Of a stretch of 11,363 nucleotides of DNA, positions 1 to 6,513 are shown in pieces. The notes beneath the pieces are model-generated. The model was not told the DNA's origin and did not search any database. It saw nothing but the letters and a program-made list of their open reading frames with translations. The position numbers and the translations under genes were made by a program. Within the stretch, counting starts at the first letter, position 1. Each line of letters begins with the position of its first letter. The DNA lies in NCBI GenBank assembly GCA_002451085.1, contig DKBE01000087.1:18694-30056 (forward strand), read 5' to 3'. Origin of the DNA: Proteobacteria bacterium UBA6908 (GTDB taxonomy: Bacteria > Pseudomonadota > Gammaproteobacteria > Acidiferrobacterales > UBA6901).

Positions 1-1058
1 TCGGCATTCTGGGCACGTTGCCGCAAAGTATGATCCATCAGGACGATGGCGAGCATGGCTTCGGCAATTGGTGTCGCCCGGATGCCGACACAGGGATCAT
101 GGCGACCGGTCGTCACCACCTCGACCGGATCACCCTGGATATTCACCGTGCGACCAGCCTGCGGGATGCTGGAGGTCGGTTTGAGGGCGATCGACACCAG
201 AATCTCCTGTCCAGTGGAAATGCCCCCCAGAATGCCGCCGGCATTGTTGGAGAGAAATCCCTGCGGCGTGATTTCGTCACGGTGCTCCGTACCCTTCTGC
301 GTGACGCTCTTGAACCCGGCACCGATTTCAACACCCTTGACGGCGTTGATGTTCATCATGGCATGGGCAATGTCGGCATCGAGGCGATCAAACACCGGTT
401 CACCCAGCCCCACCGGCACACCGGACGCCACAACATTCACGCGCGCACCAATCGAGTTGCGGTCGGCGCGAATTTGATCCATGACTTGTTCAAGCTCAGG
501 AACCTTCGCCGGGTCCGGAGCGAAGAAGGCATTCTGCTCGACGGCGTCCCAGTCCTTGAGCTCGAGCACGATCGGCCCGAGTTGGGCAAGATAGCCACGG
601 ATCACAGTGCCGTACTGCTGCTTGAGCCATTTCTTGGCGATCGCGCCGGCGGCGACGCGCAATGCTGTTTCGCGCGCACTGGAACGACCACCGCCACGAT
701 AATCACGGAAACCGTACTTTTGCTGATAGGTGTAATCGGCATGACCAGGGCGAAACCGGTCCATGATCTTGGAGTAATCGTGCGAGCGCTGGTCGGTGTT
801 CTCGATTAACAAGGCAATCGGGGTCCCGGTGGTTTTGCCGTCGAACACGCCAGAAAGAATTTTTACCGCATCGGCTTCCTGGCGCTGGGTGGTGTGGCGC
901 GACTGGCCGGGCTTGCGCCGGTCAAGGTCGTGCTGCAGGTCAGCCTCGGTGAGTTCCAGTCCCGGAGGACAGCCATCGACGATGGCCACCAGTGCCGGTC
1001 CATGGGATTCCCCGGCCGTGGTTACCGTGAACAATTTGCCAATCGTGTTTCCAGACAT
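1..1058 (-). CDS. aroC: Chorismate synthase, C-terminus cut off by window edge
   Basis: Catalyses the last step of the shikimate pathway, converting 5-enolpyruvylshikimate-3-phosphate to chorismate with reduced FMN in the cytoplasm. Reading leftward from ATG at 1058-1056 the frame stays open to the edge, giving 352 codons; the family is usually about 350-370 residues, so only the last few are missing. It begins [12 protein letters not shown] and carries the three family signatures: GESHG (residues 16-20), the [10 protein letters not shown] stretch followed by [11 protein letters not shown], and the late [11 protein letters not shown] block. No strong Shine-Dalgarno precedes the ATG, and an ATG eight bases upstream is out of frame. 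It is last of three leftward genes, 42 bases after the small hypothetical gene, so it is probably co-transcribed with it. The identification is very secure. Confidence 0.97.
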   Translation of the reverse strand, partial: MSGNTIGKLFTVTTAGESHGPALVAIVDGCPPGLELTEADLQHDLDRRKPGQSRHTTQRQEADAVKILSGVFDGKTTGTPIALLIENTDQRSHDYSKIMDRFRPGHADYTYQQKYGFRDYRGGGRSSARETALRVAAGAIAKKWLKQQYGTVIRGYLAQLGPIVLELKDWDAVEQNAFFAPDPAKVPELEQVMDQIRADRNSIGARVNVVASGVPVGLGEPVFDRLDADIAHAMMNINAVKGVEIGAGFKSVTQKGTEHRDEITPQGFLSNNAGGILGGISTGQEILVSIALKPTSSIPQAGRTVNIQGDPVEVVTTGRHDPCVGIRATPIAEAMLAIVLMDHTLRQRAQNA

Positions 1059-1100
1059 GCTGTCATGTTACTGGACAGCTGCACGGCAACACAATCACCT

Positions 1101-1424
1101 TCAGGCTTCAGCGAACCCGTTCTTGTGCGCGACGTTTAGGGCATCCAGCATGCCGGTAATAGCGATCGGCAGTCGATTTCGGTTATCGGTTACCGCGGCC
1201 ATGAACGGCAACGGCTCGTCACGGGCAATCACATGGGTGCCCGCCCTGATTTCGGACTGAATGGTCTTGAGCCCGGCCTCGATCGTCCGCAGGGCTGGCA
1301 TGATGGCGATGAATTCGCTTTCGCCATCACCCTCGTCTTCGGCGCAGGCGATCAGGTCATCAATCTCGAACAGGCACTGTTCGGCTAGGTGAATGTAATC
1401 TTCGACATTGTTGATCTTGTACAT
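1101..1424 (-). CDS. Small acidic hypothetical protein, 107 aa
   Basis: Function not recognised. The predicted protein is soluble and mostly helical by composition, with no signal peptide or membrane segment. Residues 7-35 are strongly acidic and contain two cysteines (C17, C27) in an amphipathic pattern (VEDYIHLAEQCLFEIDDLIA). A central helix-like stretch follows (residues 43-60), and then a block around DEPLPFMAAV (69-78). The start at ATG 1424 is the natural one; only a weak GGA lies about eight bases upstream. It is likely real because it sits tightly (gaps of 41 and 42 bases) between two well-supported genes on the same strand and no better frame fills the space. It may ride in a transcript with mipA-like and aroC. 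Small proteins with a similar opening exist in other gammaproteobacteria as I recall, but I cannot attach a role. Confidence 0.75.
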   Translation of the reverse strand: MYKINNVEDYIHLAEQCLFEIDDLIACAEDEGDGESEFIAIMPALRTIEAGLKTIQSEIRAGTHVIARDEPLPFMAAVTDNRNRLPIAITGMLDALNVAHKNGFAEA

Positions 1425-1465
1425 GGCGATATCCGGTCTGGCTGATGCCCTGATTATATCGAAGG

Positions 1466-2302
1466 TCAGTCCCGGACGGTCACGCGCTGTTCCGATTCGG
1501 CCAACACCCAGGCAATGCCGAACCCGGCCATGAACGAGCGATGGATGCGAACCAGCGGGCTGTTTTCAAAGGCAGCCCCACTCAGGTCGTCGTAACGGGC
1601 GAATGCCCCAAACCAGACATGTCGAAACCGCTTGCTCAGGGTTACGGTCATGCGCATCCCGCTGTAGCCGCCACGGGCGTCATACGCGGGCCGCACCGGC
1701 GTCACATCAGCGGGGCCGACCTGGTAGTAGTAATCATGAAACCGCTCGGTCGCAAACAATGGTCCGGCGGCAGCCCCGAAATCCCAACCGCCATGGGGTC
1801 CGAGATTCTTGAGGTCAAAATTCAGGTTCGGGTGGGCCGTCCCGCCGATGGATTTCGCCGACGAAAAGTTTGTCGAAAAGACCGCGCGCAACGGTAACCG
1901 GAACTCGAGAGCCTGTGCGCTATCGCAACGGCGCCACAGGCAAACGTGCACGGACGGCCCGACCTCGATGACCGGATCGAGGTCGGGCATGCCCTGCCGC
2001 GCCGTATTTTTGCTGCTATTGACCGGAACACCGGCATCGAAGCTGATATCGAACTTGACCCGGTCGGTCTCAAACAGCCGTCCATAGATGCCATCCCGGT
2101 CGATCCTGAAGATATCGCCGCGATACACGATATAGGGCAGCGGCAATACATAACCACGCGATTCGTCGGAGCCGCGATAGTCCGGCAGCACCATGGGCGC
2201 CACACCGACGCCCAGCTCCCACAACGGCTTTTCTTCAGCGAGCGTCCGGTCAGTGACGAAAGCCAGCAGCACCAGGAACGACAACTGTCTGACTCTATGC
2301 AC
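1466..2302 (-). CDS. MipA/OmpV-family outer-membrane protein
   Basis: Predicted outer-membrane beta-barrel of the MipA/OmpV family, whose E. coli member binds the lytic transglycosylase MltA; other members act as porins or stress-related OMPs. I place the start at GTG 2302: an AGGAA lies nine bases upstream (2316-2312) and the resulting N-terminus MHRVRQLSFLVLLAFVTDRTLA is a normal signal peptide with likely cleavage after A22. A longer form from GTG 2353 adds 17 residues in front of the signal and is less likely. The mature part opens with the family hallmark WELGVGVAPMVLPDYRGSDE (residues 28-47), followed by PLPYIVYRGD and alternating strand patterns to the end. The 278-residue length fits the family. 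The last strand (FGIAWVLAE) is followed by a short charged tail instead of ending in an aromatic residue. Its substrate is unknown. Confidence 0.88.
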   Translation of the reverse strand: MHRVRQLSFLVLLAFVTDRTLAEEKPLWELGVGVAPMVLPDYRGSDESRGYVLPLPYIVYRGDIFRIDRDGIYGRLFETDRVKFDISFDAGVPVNSSKNTARQGMPDLDPVIEVGPSVHVCLWRRCDSAQALEFRLPLRAVFSTNFSSAKSIGGTAHPNLNFDLKNLGPHGGWDFGAAAGPLFATERFHDYYYQVGPADVTPVRPAYDARGGYSGMRMTVTLSKRFRHVWFGAFARYDDLSGAAFENSPLVRIHRSFMAGFGIAWVLAESEQRVTVRD

Positions 2303-2311
2303 GCACGCCAA

Positions 2312-2316
2312 TTCCT
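2312..2316 (-). promoter_or_regulatory. Shine-Dalgarno that decides the mipA-like start
   Basis: AGGAA on the minus strand, nine bases before GTG 2302. The upstream alternative GTG at 2353 has no comparable site, so this site together with the signal peptide fixes the shorter protein. Confidence 0.55.
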
Positions 2317-2391
2317 GTAGTTGTGGTTCAGATACCAGCCAGTATTTAAACACGGCGCCAATTCCCCGGCATGTGTACGCCAGGGGAATGG

Positions 2392-2399
2392 ATTATAGT
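2392..2399. promoter_or_regulatory. Overlapping back-to-back -10 elements in divergent region
   Basis: The minus strand shows a perfect TATAAT (2397 to 2392) that would serve the mipA-like gene with a leader of roughly 80 bases. The plus strand shows TATAGT (2394-2399), five of six consensus bases, which would start transcription near 2406, about 30 bases before the preferred TraB/GumN start. Neither side has a convincing -35 hexamer at 16-18 bases. The two boxes overlap in a nearly symmetric AT stretch inside the 133-base divergent gap. Divergent promoters sharing a symmetric -10 are a documented bacterial arrangement; assigning it here is inference. Confidence 0.4.
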
Positions 2400-2435
2400 G
2401 AAGACAAGCCTGTTAGATTCCGGACCTGGCCCGTG

Positions 2436-3392
2436 ATGTGTTCTGCTGAAATCTTGCGCACTGTTCGTCTTGGCACCTTCCGACGGGGCTTCCCGTCGCT
2501 GCTCGCGCTGGTGCTCCTGTTGGCCATACCGGCAGCGGTAGCCGATCAGTGCCGGCCTGTTGCCGCGGAACCTCCAACCGCAGCAAGCCACCGCTTCGAC
2601 CGCGGATTGCTCTGGAAAATCGAAACCACCGGCAGCTCGCCCAGTTACCTGTTCGGCACATTTCACTCCAGCGATCCGCGCATCACCACGCTGCCATGCC
2701 CGGTCCAGGCGGCATTCGATCGTGCTGACAGTTACTCGATGGAAGTCATCATGAATGGTGCCGGAATAGTCAGCATGGCAGAAGCCATGTTTCTGCCGGG
2801 GACGCAGACTCTGAACGACTTGCTCGGGGACGCCTTGTATCAAGACACCCTGCGTGCCATCGGTATCAATCCGGAACAGGGTGCCGACGGCATCAATCGG
2901 ATGAAGCCCTGGGCCGTCATGATGATGCTGGCGGCGCCGCGCGAGCACCGCGGACTGTTCCTGGATATGGCCCTGCAGCTTCGCGCCACCCGCCAGGGAA
3001 AAATCACATACGGACTGGAAACCATGGAGGAACAGATTGCCGTGTTCAATGGCATGAGCCTCCCGGATCAGATCATTCTGCTCAAGGATGCGATCCGGAC
3101 CGCCGAGACCTCCAGCGAGGTGATCGAAGAACTGGCGCAGGCGTATTTGCAGCGTGACCTGGCCGCGCTCCTGGCCCTGCAGGACAAGCACAAGCCAGCC
3201 GATGCGCGCGTGCAGGCCGAGATGGAGCAGCGGCTCCTGACCCGGCGGAATAACGCCATGGCCGAGCGTATGCGCGAGCGCCTGAAGGAAGGCAATGCCT
3301 TTATCGCCGTGGGCGCCCTGCATCTGCCCGGCGACAATGGTCTGCTGCAGTTGCTGACCACTGCCGGATACCGGCTGACCGTCTTATACTAG
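2436..3392 (+). CDS. TraB/GumN family exported protein
   Basis: Member of the TraB/GumN/PrgY superfamily (Tiki-like fold), a group suspected of metal-dependent proteolysis but with few defined bacterial substrates. From ATG 2436 it has 318 residues, typical of the family. Residues 1-36 form a signal sequence (basic RTVRLGTFRRG, hydrophobic LLALVLLLAIPAAVA), so the mature protein should be periplasmic or membrane-attached. The family motifs are LFGTFH (72-77, the GTxH element), the acidic SMEV strand (101-104), RNNAMAERM (271-279) and VGALHLPGDNGLLQLL (292-307, the GxxHLxGxxG element). An in-frame ATG at 2388 would add 16 residues ahead of the signal; it overlaps the likely -10 box and its purine run is only one base away, so I prefer 2436, although that start also lacks a good ribosome site. 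It lies 44 bases before the metallopeptidase on the same strand. Confidence 0.87.
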   Translation: MCSAEILRTVRLGTFRRGFPSLLALVLLLAIPAAVADQCRPVAAEPPTAASHRFDRGLLWKIETTGSSPSYLFGTFHSSDPRITTLPCPVQAAFDRADSYSMEVIMNGAGIVSMAEAMFLPGTQTLNDLLGDALYQDTLRAIGINPEQGADGINRMKPWAVMMMLAAPREHRGLFLDMALQLRATRQGKITYGLETMEEQIAVFNGMSLPDQIILLKDAIRTAETSSEVIEELAQAYLQRDLAALLALQDKHKPADARVQAEMEQRLLTRRNNAMAERMRERLKEGNAFIAVGALHLPGDNGLLQLLTTAGYRLTVLY

Positions 3393-3436
3393 ACACTTGA
3401 TACGAAACTCCAGCTTCGACACATATCGACACTGGC

Positions 3437-4504
3437 ATGGGATCGAAAAAAAGAAAAAAGAAGCGCACGCGGGTCATCCGCAAAACTCGCACCTTGCGCG
3501 GCTGGGCCAAATGGCCGAGCGAGCGTCTGCTCGACTCCCGAATCTGCGACCTGGGTCTGCGCATCGAAGGCAGTGAACTCAAGTCGCGTATCCGACAGCT
3601 GTATAGTGAACTCAAGCAGCGGGAATTTATTTTTCGCCCGCACTTCTGGCTATCGGATGAATGGTACAGCCCGGACGGAATTCCCGGCATTGCCATTCCG
3701 TTTTTCCTGGCACACCCGCGCCTGAAAAAACTGGAGAAGGAATTGATGCTCGAGGTCGAAGGCGGCGATCGCGAATCCTGCATGCGTCTTTTGCGCCACG
3801 AGACCGGACACGCGCTGCTGAACGCCTACCAGCTGCATCGCCGACGCGACTGGCAACAGCACTTCGGCAAGTCGAGCGTGAAATATCCAGAGACCTACCT
3901 GCCGAAGCCCTATAGCAAGCGTTATGTCCTGCATCTACCCAACTGGTACGCCCAAGCACATCCGCATGAGGACTGGGCCGAAACGTTTGCAGTCTGGCTC
4001 AAACCAGGCTCCGATTGGCGCAAACGCTACCGGGGATGGCCGGCATTGAAGAAGCTGCAGTACGTCGATGACCTGATGCGGGAAGTCCGGCAGCAGTGGC
4101 CGCGCCTGCGCAACCGGCGCGAGGAGTTGCCGGTCCGACGCATGCGACAAACTCTGCGGGAATACTATGGAGACAAGCAGGAACGCTATGGAACCGACAG
4201 CCCCGAGTTTTTCGATCGCGACCTGAAACGGCTGTTCTCGGATTCCCCTGAGCATCAACGGAACGAGAAAGCCTCACGCTACATCCGCCGCGTACGAATC
4301 GACATCATCGCCATTGTAGCGCGCTGGACCTCTGAATACGATTACCGGATCAATGAAGTCCTGAGGGAAATGACTGACCGTTGCGAGGAACTCAATCTGC
4401 GCGTGGCCCGAACTGATGAGGAACTCAAGCCGGAAATGGTGGCGTGCCTCACCATGCTGGTCATGAGCAAACTGCACGGTGGCGGATTCCACGTCTCGCT
4501 ATGA
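3437..4504 (+). CDS. Putative zincin metallopeptidase with basic N-terminus
   Basis: Predicted zinc metallopeptidase of 355 residues resembling the 'putative zinc-binding metallopeptidase' group. The active-site helix is HETGH (121-125), an HExxH motif within LLRHETGHALLNAY. A third zinc ligand is probably E178 or E182 in HPHEDWAETFAVWL (175-188), a block I associate with this group. There is no signal peptide, so it should be cytoplasmic. The first 21 residues are extremely basic, with a run KKRKKK at 4-9 encoded by A7-G-A6. The C-terminal third (278-325) is charged and helical, with RYIRRVRIDI and REMTDRCEELNLRV. No clear Shine-Dalgarno precedes ATG 3437, but no better in-frame start exists before residue 104. 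Its TGA overlaps the ATG of the ATP-grasp gene (ATGA at 4501-4504), which implies coupled translation and shared function. The substrate is unknown. Confidence 0.87.
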   Translation: MGSKKRKKKRTRVIRKTRTLRGWAKWPSERLLDSRICDLGLRIEGSELKSRIRQLYSELKQREFIFRPHFWLSDEWYSPDGIPGIAIPFFLAHPRLKKLEKELMLEVEGGDRESCMRLLRHETGHALLNAYQLHRRRDWQQHFGKSSVKYPETYLPKPYSKRYVLHLPNWYAQAHPHEDWAETFAVWLKPGSDWRKRYRGWPALKKLQYVDDLMREVRQQWPRLRNRREELPVRRMRQTLREYYGDKQERYGTDSPEFFDRDLKRLFSDSPEHQRNEKASRYIRRVRIDIIAIVARWTSEYDYRINEVLREMTDRCEELNLRVARTDEELKPEMVACLTMLVMSKLHGGGFHVSL

Positions 4505-5514
4505 AAAAACTGCGCGTCATGATGCTGGTGCATTACACGCTGGTGCCGCCCGACGACATCAGTCCGGATGATCCGCGCGTCGAAACCATGCAGACCGAGT
4601 ATGACGTCAAGATGACGCTGATGCGCCTCGGTCATGATGTCCGTGTGATCGGCGTGTATGATGACCTGGCACCGATACGCAAAACCATCGAGGAATGGAA
4701 GCCGCATATCGCGTTCAATTTACTGGAAGACTTTGCTGGCAACAGTGCCTTCGATTACTACGTCGTCAGCTATCTGGAAATGCTCAAAACTCCGTACACC
4801 GGGTGCAACCCGCGCGGGTTGCTGCTGGGACGCGACAAGGCACTCTCCAAGAAGATCCTCAATTATCATCACATCAACGTACCGGATTTCATTGTCTTTC
4901 CGTATGGCAAGAAGATTGGCCGGTTGCGCAAACTGCCCTACCCCATGATCGTCAAGTCGCTGATCGAGGAAGGCTCGGTCGGCATTGCGCAGGCCTCGCA
5001 CGTCCAGAATGACCAGGAACTGCGCGAGCGCGTTGAGCGCCTGCACGAGATCACAAAAGGCGATGCCATCGCTGAACAATACATCGCCGGCCGCGAACTG
5101 TATGTCACGGTAATCGGCAATAAACGCCTGCAGGTGCTGCCGATTCGCGAACTGGTATTCGACAAGGTCGAAGAAGGGTTACCGCGCATGGCAACCTACA
5201 AGGTGAAATGGGATCCGGATTATCGCGAACGCTGGGGCATCGACTACCAGTTCGTACGCAGTCTCCCGACCGGCGTCGCGGAACGGATCGATCGTCTGTG
5301 CAAACGTGTATACCGTGCGCTGGATCTCAGCGGCTATGCGCGCATCGATCTGCGGCTCACACCCGAAGGATCCATTTATGTCCTCGAGGCCAACCCGAAT
5401 CCCGCCATCGCCAGCAACGACGAATGCGCATACTCGGCAGAGAAAGCCGGGATGCGCTACGATGAGCTGATTCAACGCTTAGTGAGCCTGGGTCTCCAGG
5501 CGCACGAGGAATAA
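4501..5514 (+). CDS. ATP-grasp ligase, D-alanine-D-alanine ligase-like
   Basis: An ATP-grasp carboxylate-amine ligase of 337 residues related to Ddl. It would activate a carboxylate as acyl phosphate and join it to an amine, forming a peptide-like bond. The N-terminal domain (1-115) has the Ddl-like layout ending in YLEMLKTPYTG (91-101) and GRDKALSKKIL (110-120). The ATP-binding part shows PYPMIVKSLIEEGSVGI (146-162, K152), EQYIAGREL (192-200), and the metal-binding end YARIDLRL then YVLEANPNPAI (279-303; D283, E296, N298). The start at ATG 4501 overlaps the preceding peptidase stop by four bases; a longer reading from 4444 would lie inside the peptidase gene. It is probably not the housekeeping cell-wall Ddl: there are no mur or fts neighbours and it is coupled to a peptidase. 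It could make a dipeptide or modify a peptide or protein terminus. Confidence 0.9.
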   Translation: MKKLRVMMLVHYTLVPPDDISPDDPRVETMQTEYDVKMTLMRLGHDVRVIGVYDDLAPIRKTIEEWKPHIAFNLLEDFAGNSAFDYYVVSYLEMLKTPYTGCNPRGLLLGRDKALSKKILNYHHINVPDFIVFPYGKKIGRLRKLPYPMIVKSLIEEGSVGIAQASHVQNDQELRERVERLHEITKGDAIAEQYIAGRELYVTVIGNKRLQVLPIRELVFDKVEEGLPRMATYKVKWDPDYRERWGIDYQFVRSLPTGVAERIDRLCKRVYRALDLSGYARIDLRLTPEGSIYVLEANPNPAIASNDECAYSAEKAGMRYDELIQRLVSLGLQAHEE

Positions 5515-5533
5515 CGCCGGCTCACCAACCGCC

Positions 5534-5947
5534 ATGCAAGATCCCGACACGCTGCCGCATGATCGCCACGCCACCCTGCGTGTCGTGCCGATGCCGGCCG
5601 ACACCAACGCCGCCGGCAACATCTTCGGCGGCTGGCTGATGTCGCAAGTCGATATCGCCGGCTCGATCGTGGCCATCCGCCGTGCACAGGGGCCGGTCAC
5701 CACCGTGGCCGTGAATGCCTTTCGCTTTCTGAAGCCGGTCTATGTCGGGGACGTGGTGAGCCTGTACGCACAAGTGGTGCGCGTCGGCAGCACATCGATC
5801 ACCGTGGACATCATCGCGTACGTGGAACGCGGACTACGCAGCATCGCTGGTGCCGGTACCGTGGAAGTGGTCGCCGAATCAACGTTAACCTACGTGGCGA
5901 TCGATGCGCAGTACCACAAGCGCACCGTCCCGCCCGAAGTGCACTGA
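5534..5947 (+). CDS. yciA: YciA-type acyl-CoA thioesterase (hotdog fold)
   Basis: Hydrolyses acyl-CoA thioesters to free acid and CoA in the cytoplasm; YciA enzymes accept a broad range of chain lengths and form hexamers of hotdog subunits. The 137-residue length fits. The diagnostic segment is MPADTNAAGNIFGGWLMSQ (20-38) followed by VDIAG, with D40 in the position of the catalytic aspartate, then VAVNAFRFLKPVYVGDVV (58-75). ATG 5534 lies 19 bases after the ATP-grasp stop, so it may be last in the rightward operon, though a weak ribosome site leaves expression level unclear. Its stop is only four bases from the stop of the oppositely oriented DUF3617 gene. The link to the peptidase and ligase may be positional only. 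Confidence 0.92.
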   Translation: MQDPDTLPHDRHATLRVVPMPADTNAAGNIFGGWLMSQVDIAGSIVAIRRAQGPVTTVAVNAFRFLKPVYVGDVVSLYAQVVRVGSTSITVDIIAYVERGLRSIAGAGTVEVVAESTLTYVAIDAQYHKRTVPPEVH

Positions 5948-5951
5948 GCAA

Positions 5952-6386
5952 CTACTTGCAGGCGCCGAGGCGCTTGCCCTCCATGTTGTAACGGTAACGC
6001 AGCGGCTGGCCCGGATTACCCTTGCTCACCATCGTGGCATCCATGGTTCCCTGGTAGCGGTCGCCCTGGTAGGTGACCTGGCCCTGGGACTCGATGGTCC
6101 CCTGCTCTGTCTGACATAGCGTGGACCAGGTCACGGTATCGCCCTTGACCCGGGTATCGCGGACTTCGCAGTCCTGCCCAGGCTGGGAGGTATCCGGGAC
6201 ATAATTCTTCTGGTTGAGGCACACCGTCTTGCGTACCGTCATCGGCGGCATCGGAAATGGGCCGCCAACCATTTCCATGCGATAGCTGACATCCCATTCG
6301 CCTTCCTTGAAGTTCGGGTTCGCGGCCTGAGCTACTCCAATCCCGGCCATCATTGCCAGTGCAATCACCATCTTGTGCTTCAACAT
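5952..6386 (-). CDS. DUF3617-like periplasmic protein
   Basis: A 144-residue exported protein matching the DUF3617 pattern; the family function is unknown. ATG 6386 is chosen because AGGAG (6396-6392) sits five bases upstream and the N-terminus is then a clean signal peptide (MLKHKMVIALAMMAGIGVAQA, cleavage after A21). A reading from 6437 would put 17 extra residues before the signal. The mature protein begins with FKEGEWDVSYRMEMVG (27-42), the 'G-W-x-x-x' opening usual for the family, and has four cysteines (C56, C73, C91, C143), which suggests two disulfides in the periplasm. It is a single-gene unit, convergent with yciA and divergent from the Memo operon. Confidence 0.82.
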   Translation of the reverse strand: MLKHKMVIALAMMAGIGVAQAANPNFKEGEWDVSYRMEMVGGPFPMPPMTVRKTVCLNQKNYVPDTSQPGQDCEVRDTRVKGDTVTWSTLCQTEQGTIESQGQVTYQGDRYQGTMDATMVSKGNPGQPLRYRYNMEGKRLGACK

Positions 6387-6413
6387 CTCGTCTCCTGTGT
6401 TGATACTCGTCAA

Positions 6414-6428
6414 TGCCGAATTACGGCA
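6414..6428. promoter_or_regulatory. Inverted repeat TGCCG-N5-CGGCA in divergent region
   Basis: A perfect 5-base inverted repeat with a 5-base centre (aatta), in the 127-base gap between the DUF3617 gene and the Memo operon, about 28 bases upstream of the DUF3617 start. It has the shape of a dimeric regulator site. No regulator is encoded nearby and a short repeat like this can arise by chance. Confidence 0.25.
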
Positions 6429-6453
6429 ACCGTGCATTAAATACCGCCAAGAC

Positions 6454-6484
6454 TTGAGTCCTGCTCTCTGAGCCCCATTTATAT
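6454..6484 (+). promoter_or_regulatory. Tentative promoter of the AmmeMemoRadiSam operon
   Basis: A TTGAGT (6454-6459, four of six -35 bases) is followed after about 18-19 bases by an AT-rich TTTATAT (6478-6484). Transcription from here would give a leader of roughly 20-25 bases before the Memo start. The spacing and -10 match are imperfect, so this is only the best candidate in the gap. Confidence 0.3.
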
Positions 6485-6501
6485 CAAATTGCTATGAATT
6501 C

Positions 6502-6506
6502 GAGGA
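6502..6506 (+). promoter_or_regulatory. Shine-Dalgarno of the Memo-like gene
   Basis: GAGGA ending seven bases before ATG 6514. It is one of the clearest ribosome sites in the window and supports that start for the first gene of the operon. Confidence 0.6.
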
Positions 6507-6513
6507 TATCGGT

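Noticed and set aside
18..809. A 263-codon plus-strand frame at the left edge
   Set aside because: It lies opposite aroC, which shows all three chorismate synthase signatures; the frame's product resembles nothing.
2346..3323. A 325-codon open frame on the minus strand, opposite the TraB/GumN gene
   Set aside because: Its predicted protein has low-complexity His/Gln/Arg-rich composition and no family motif, while the plus strand carries clear TraB/GumN motifs. Long antisense frames are common in GC-rich genes.
3437..3500. Arginine-rich peptidase N-terminus as a twin-arginine export signal
   Set aside because: There is no hydrophobic segment after the arginines and no cleavage site.
5958..5977. 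Hairpin GCAGGCGC-CGAG-GCGCTTGC as a terminator for the yciA / DUF3617 junction
   Set aside because: It lies within the last codons of the DUF3617 gene and has no T-run on either strand, so it does not qualify as an intrinsic terminator.
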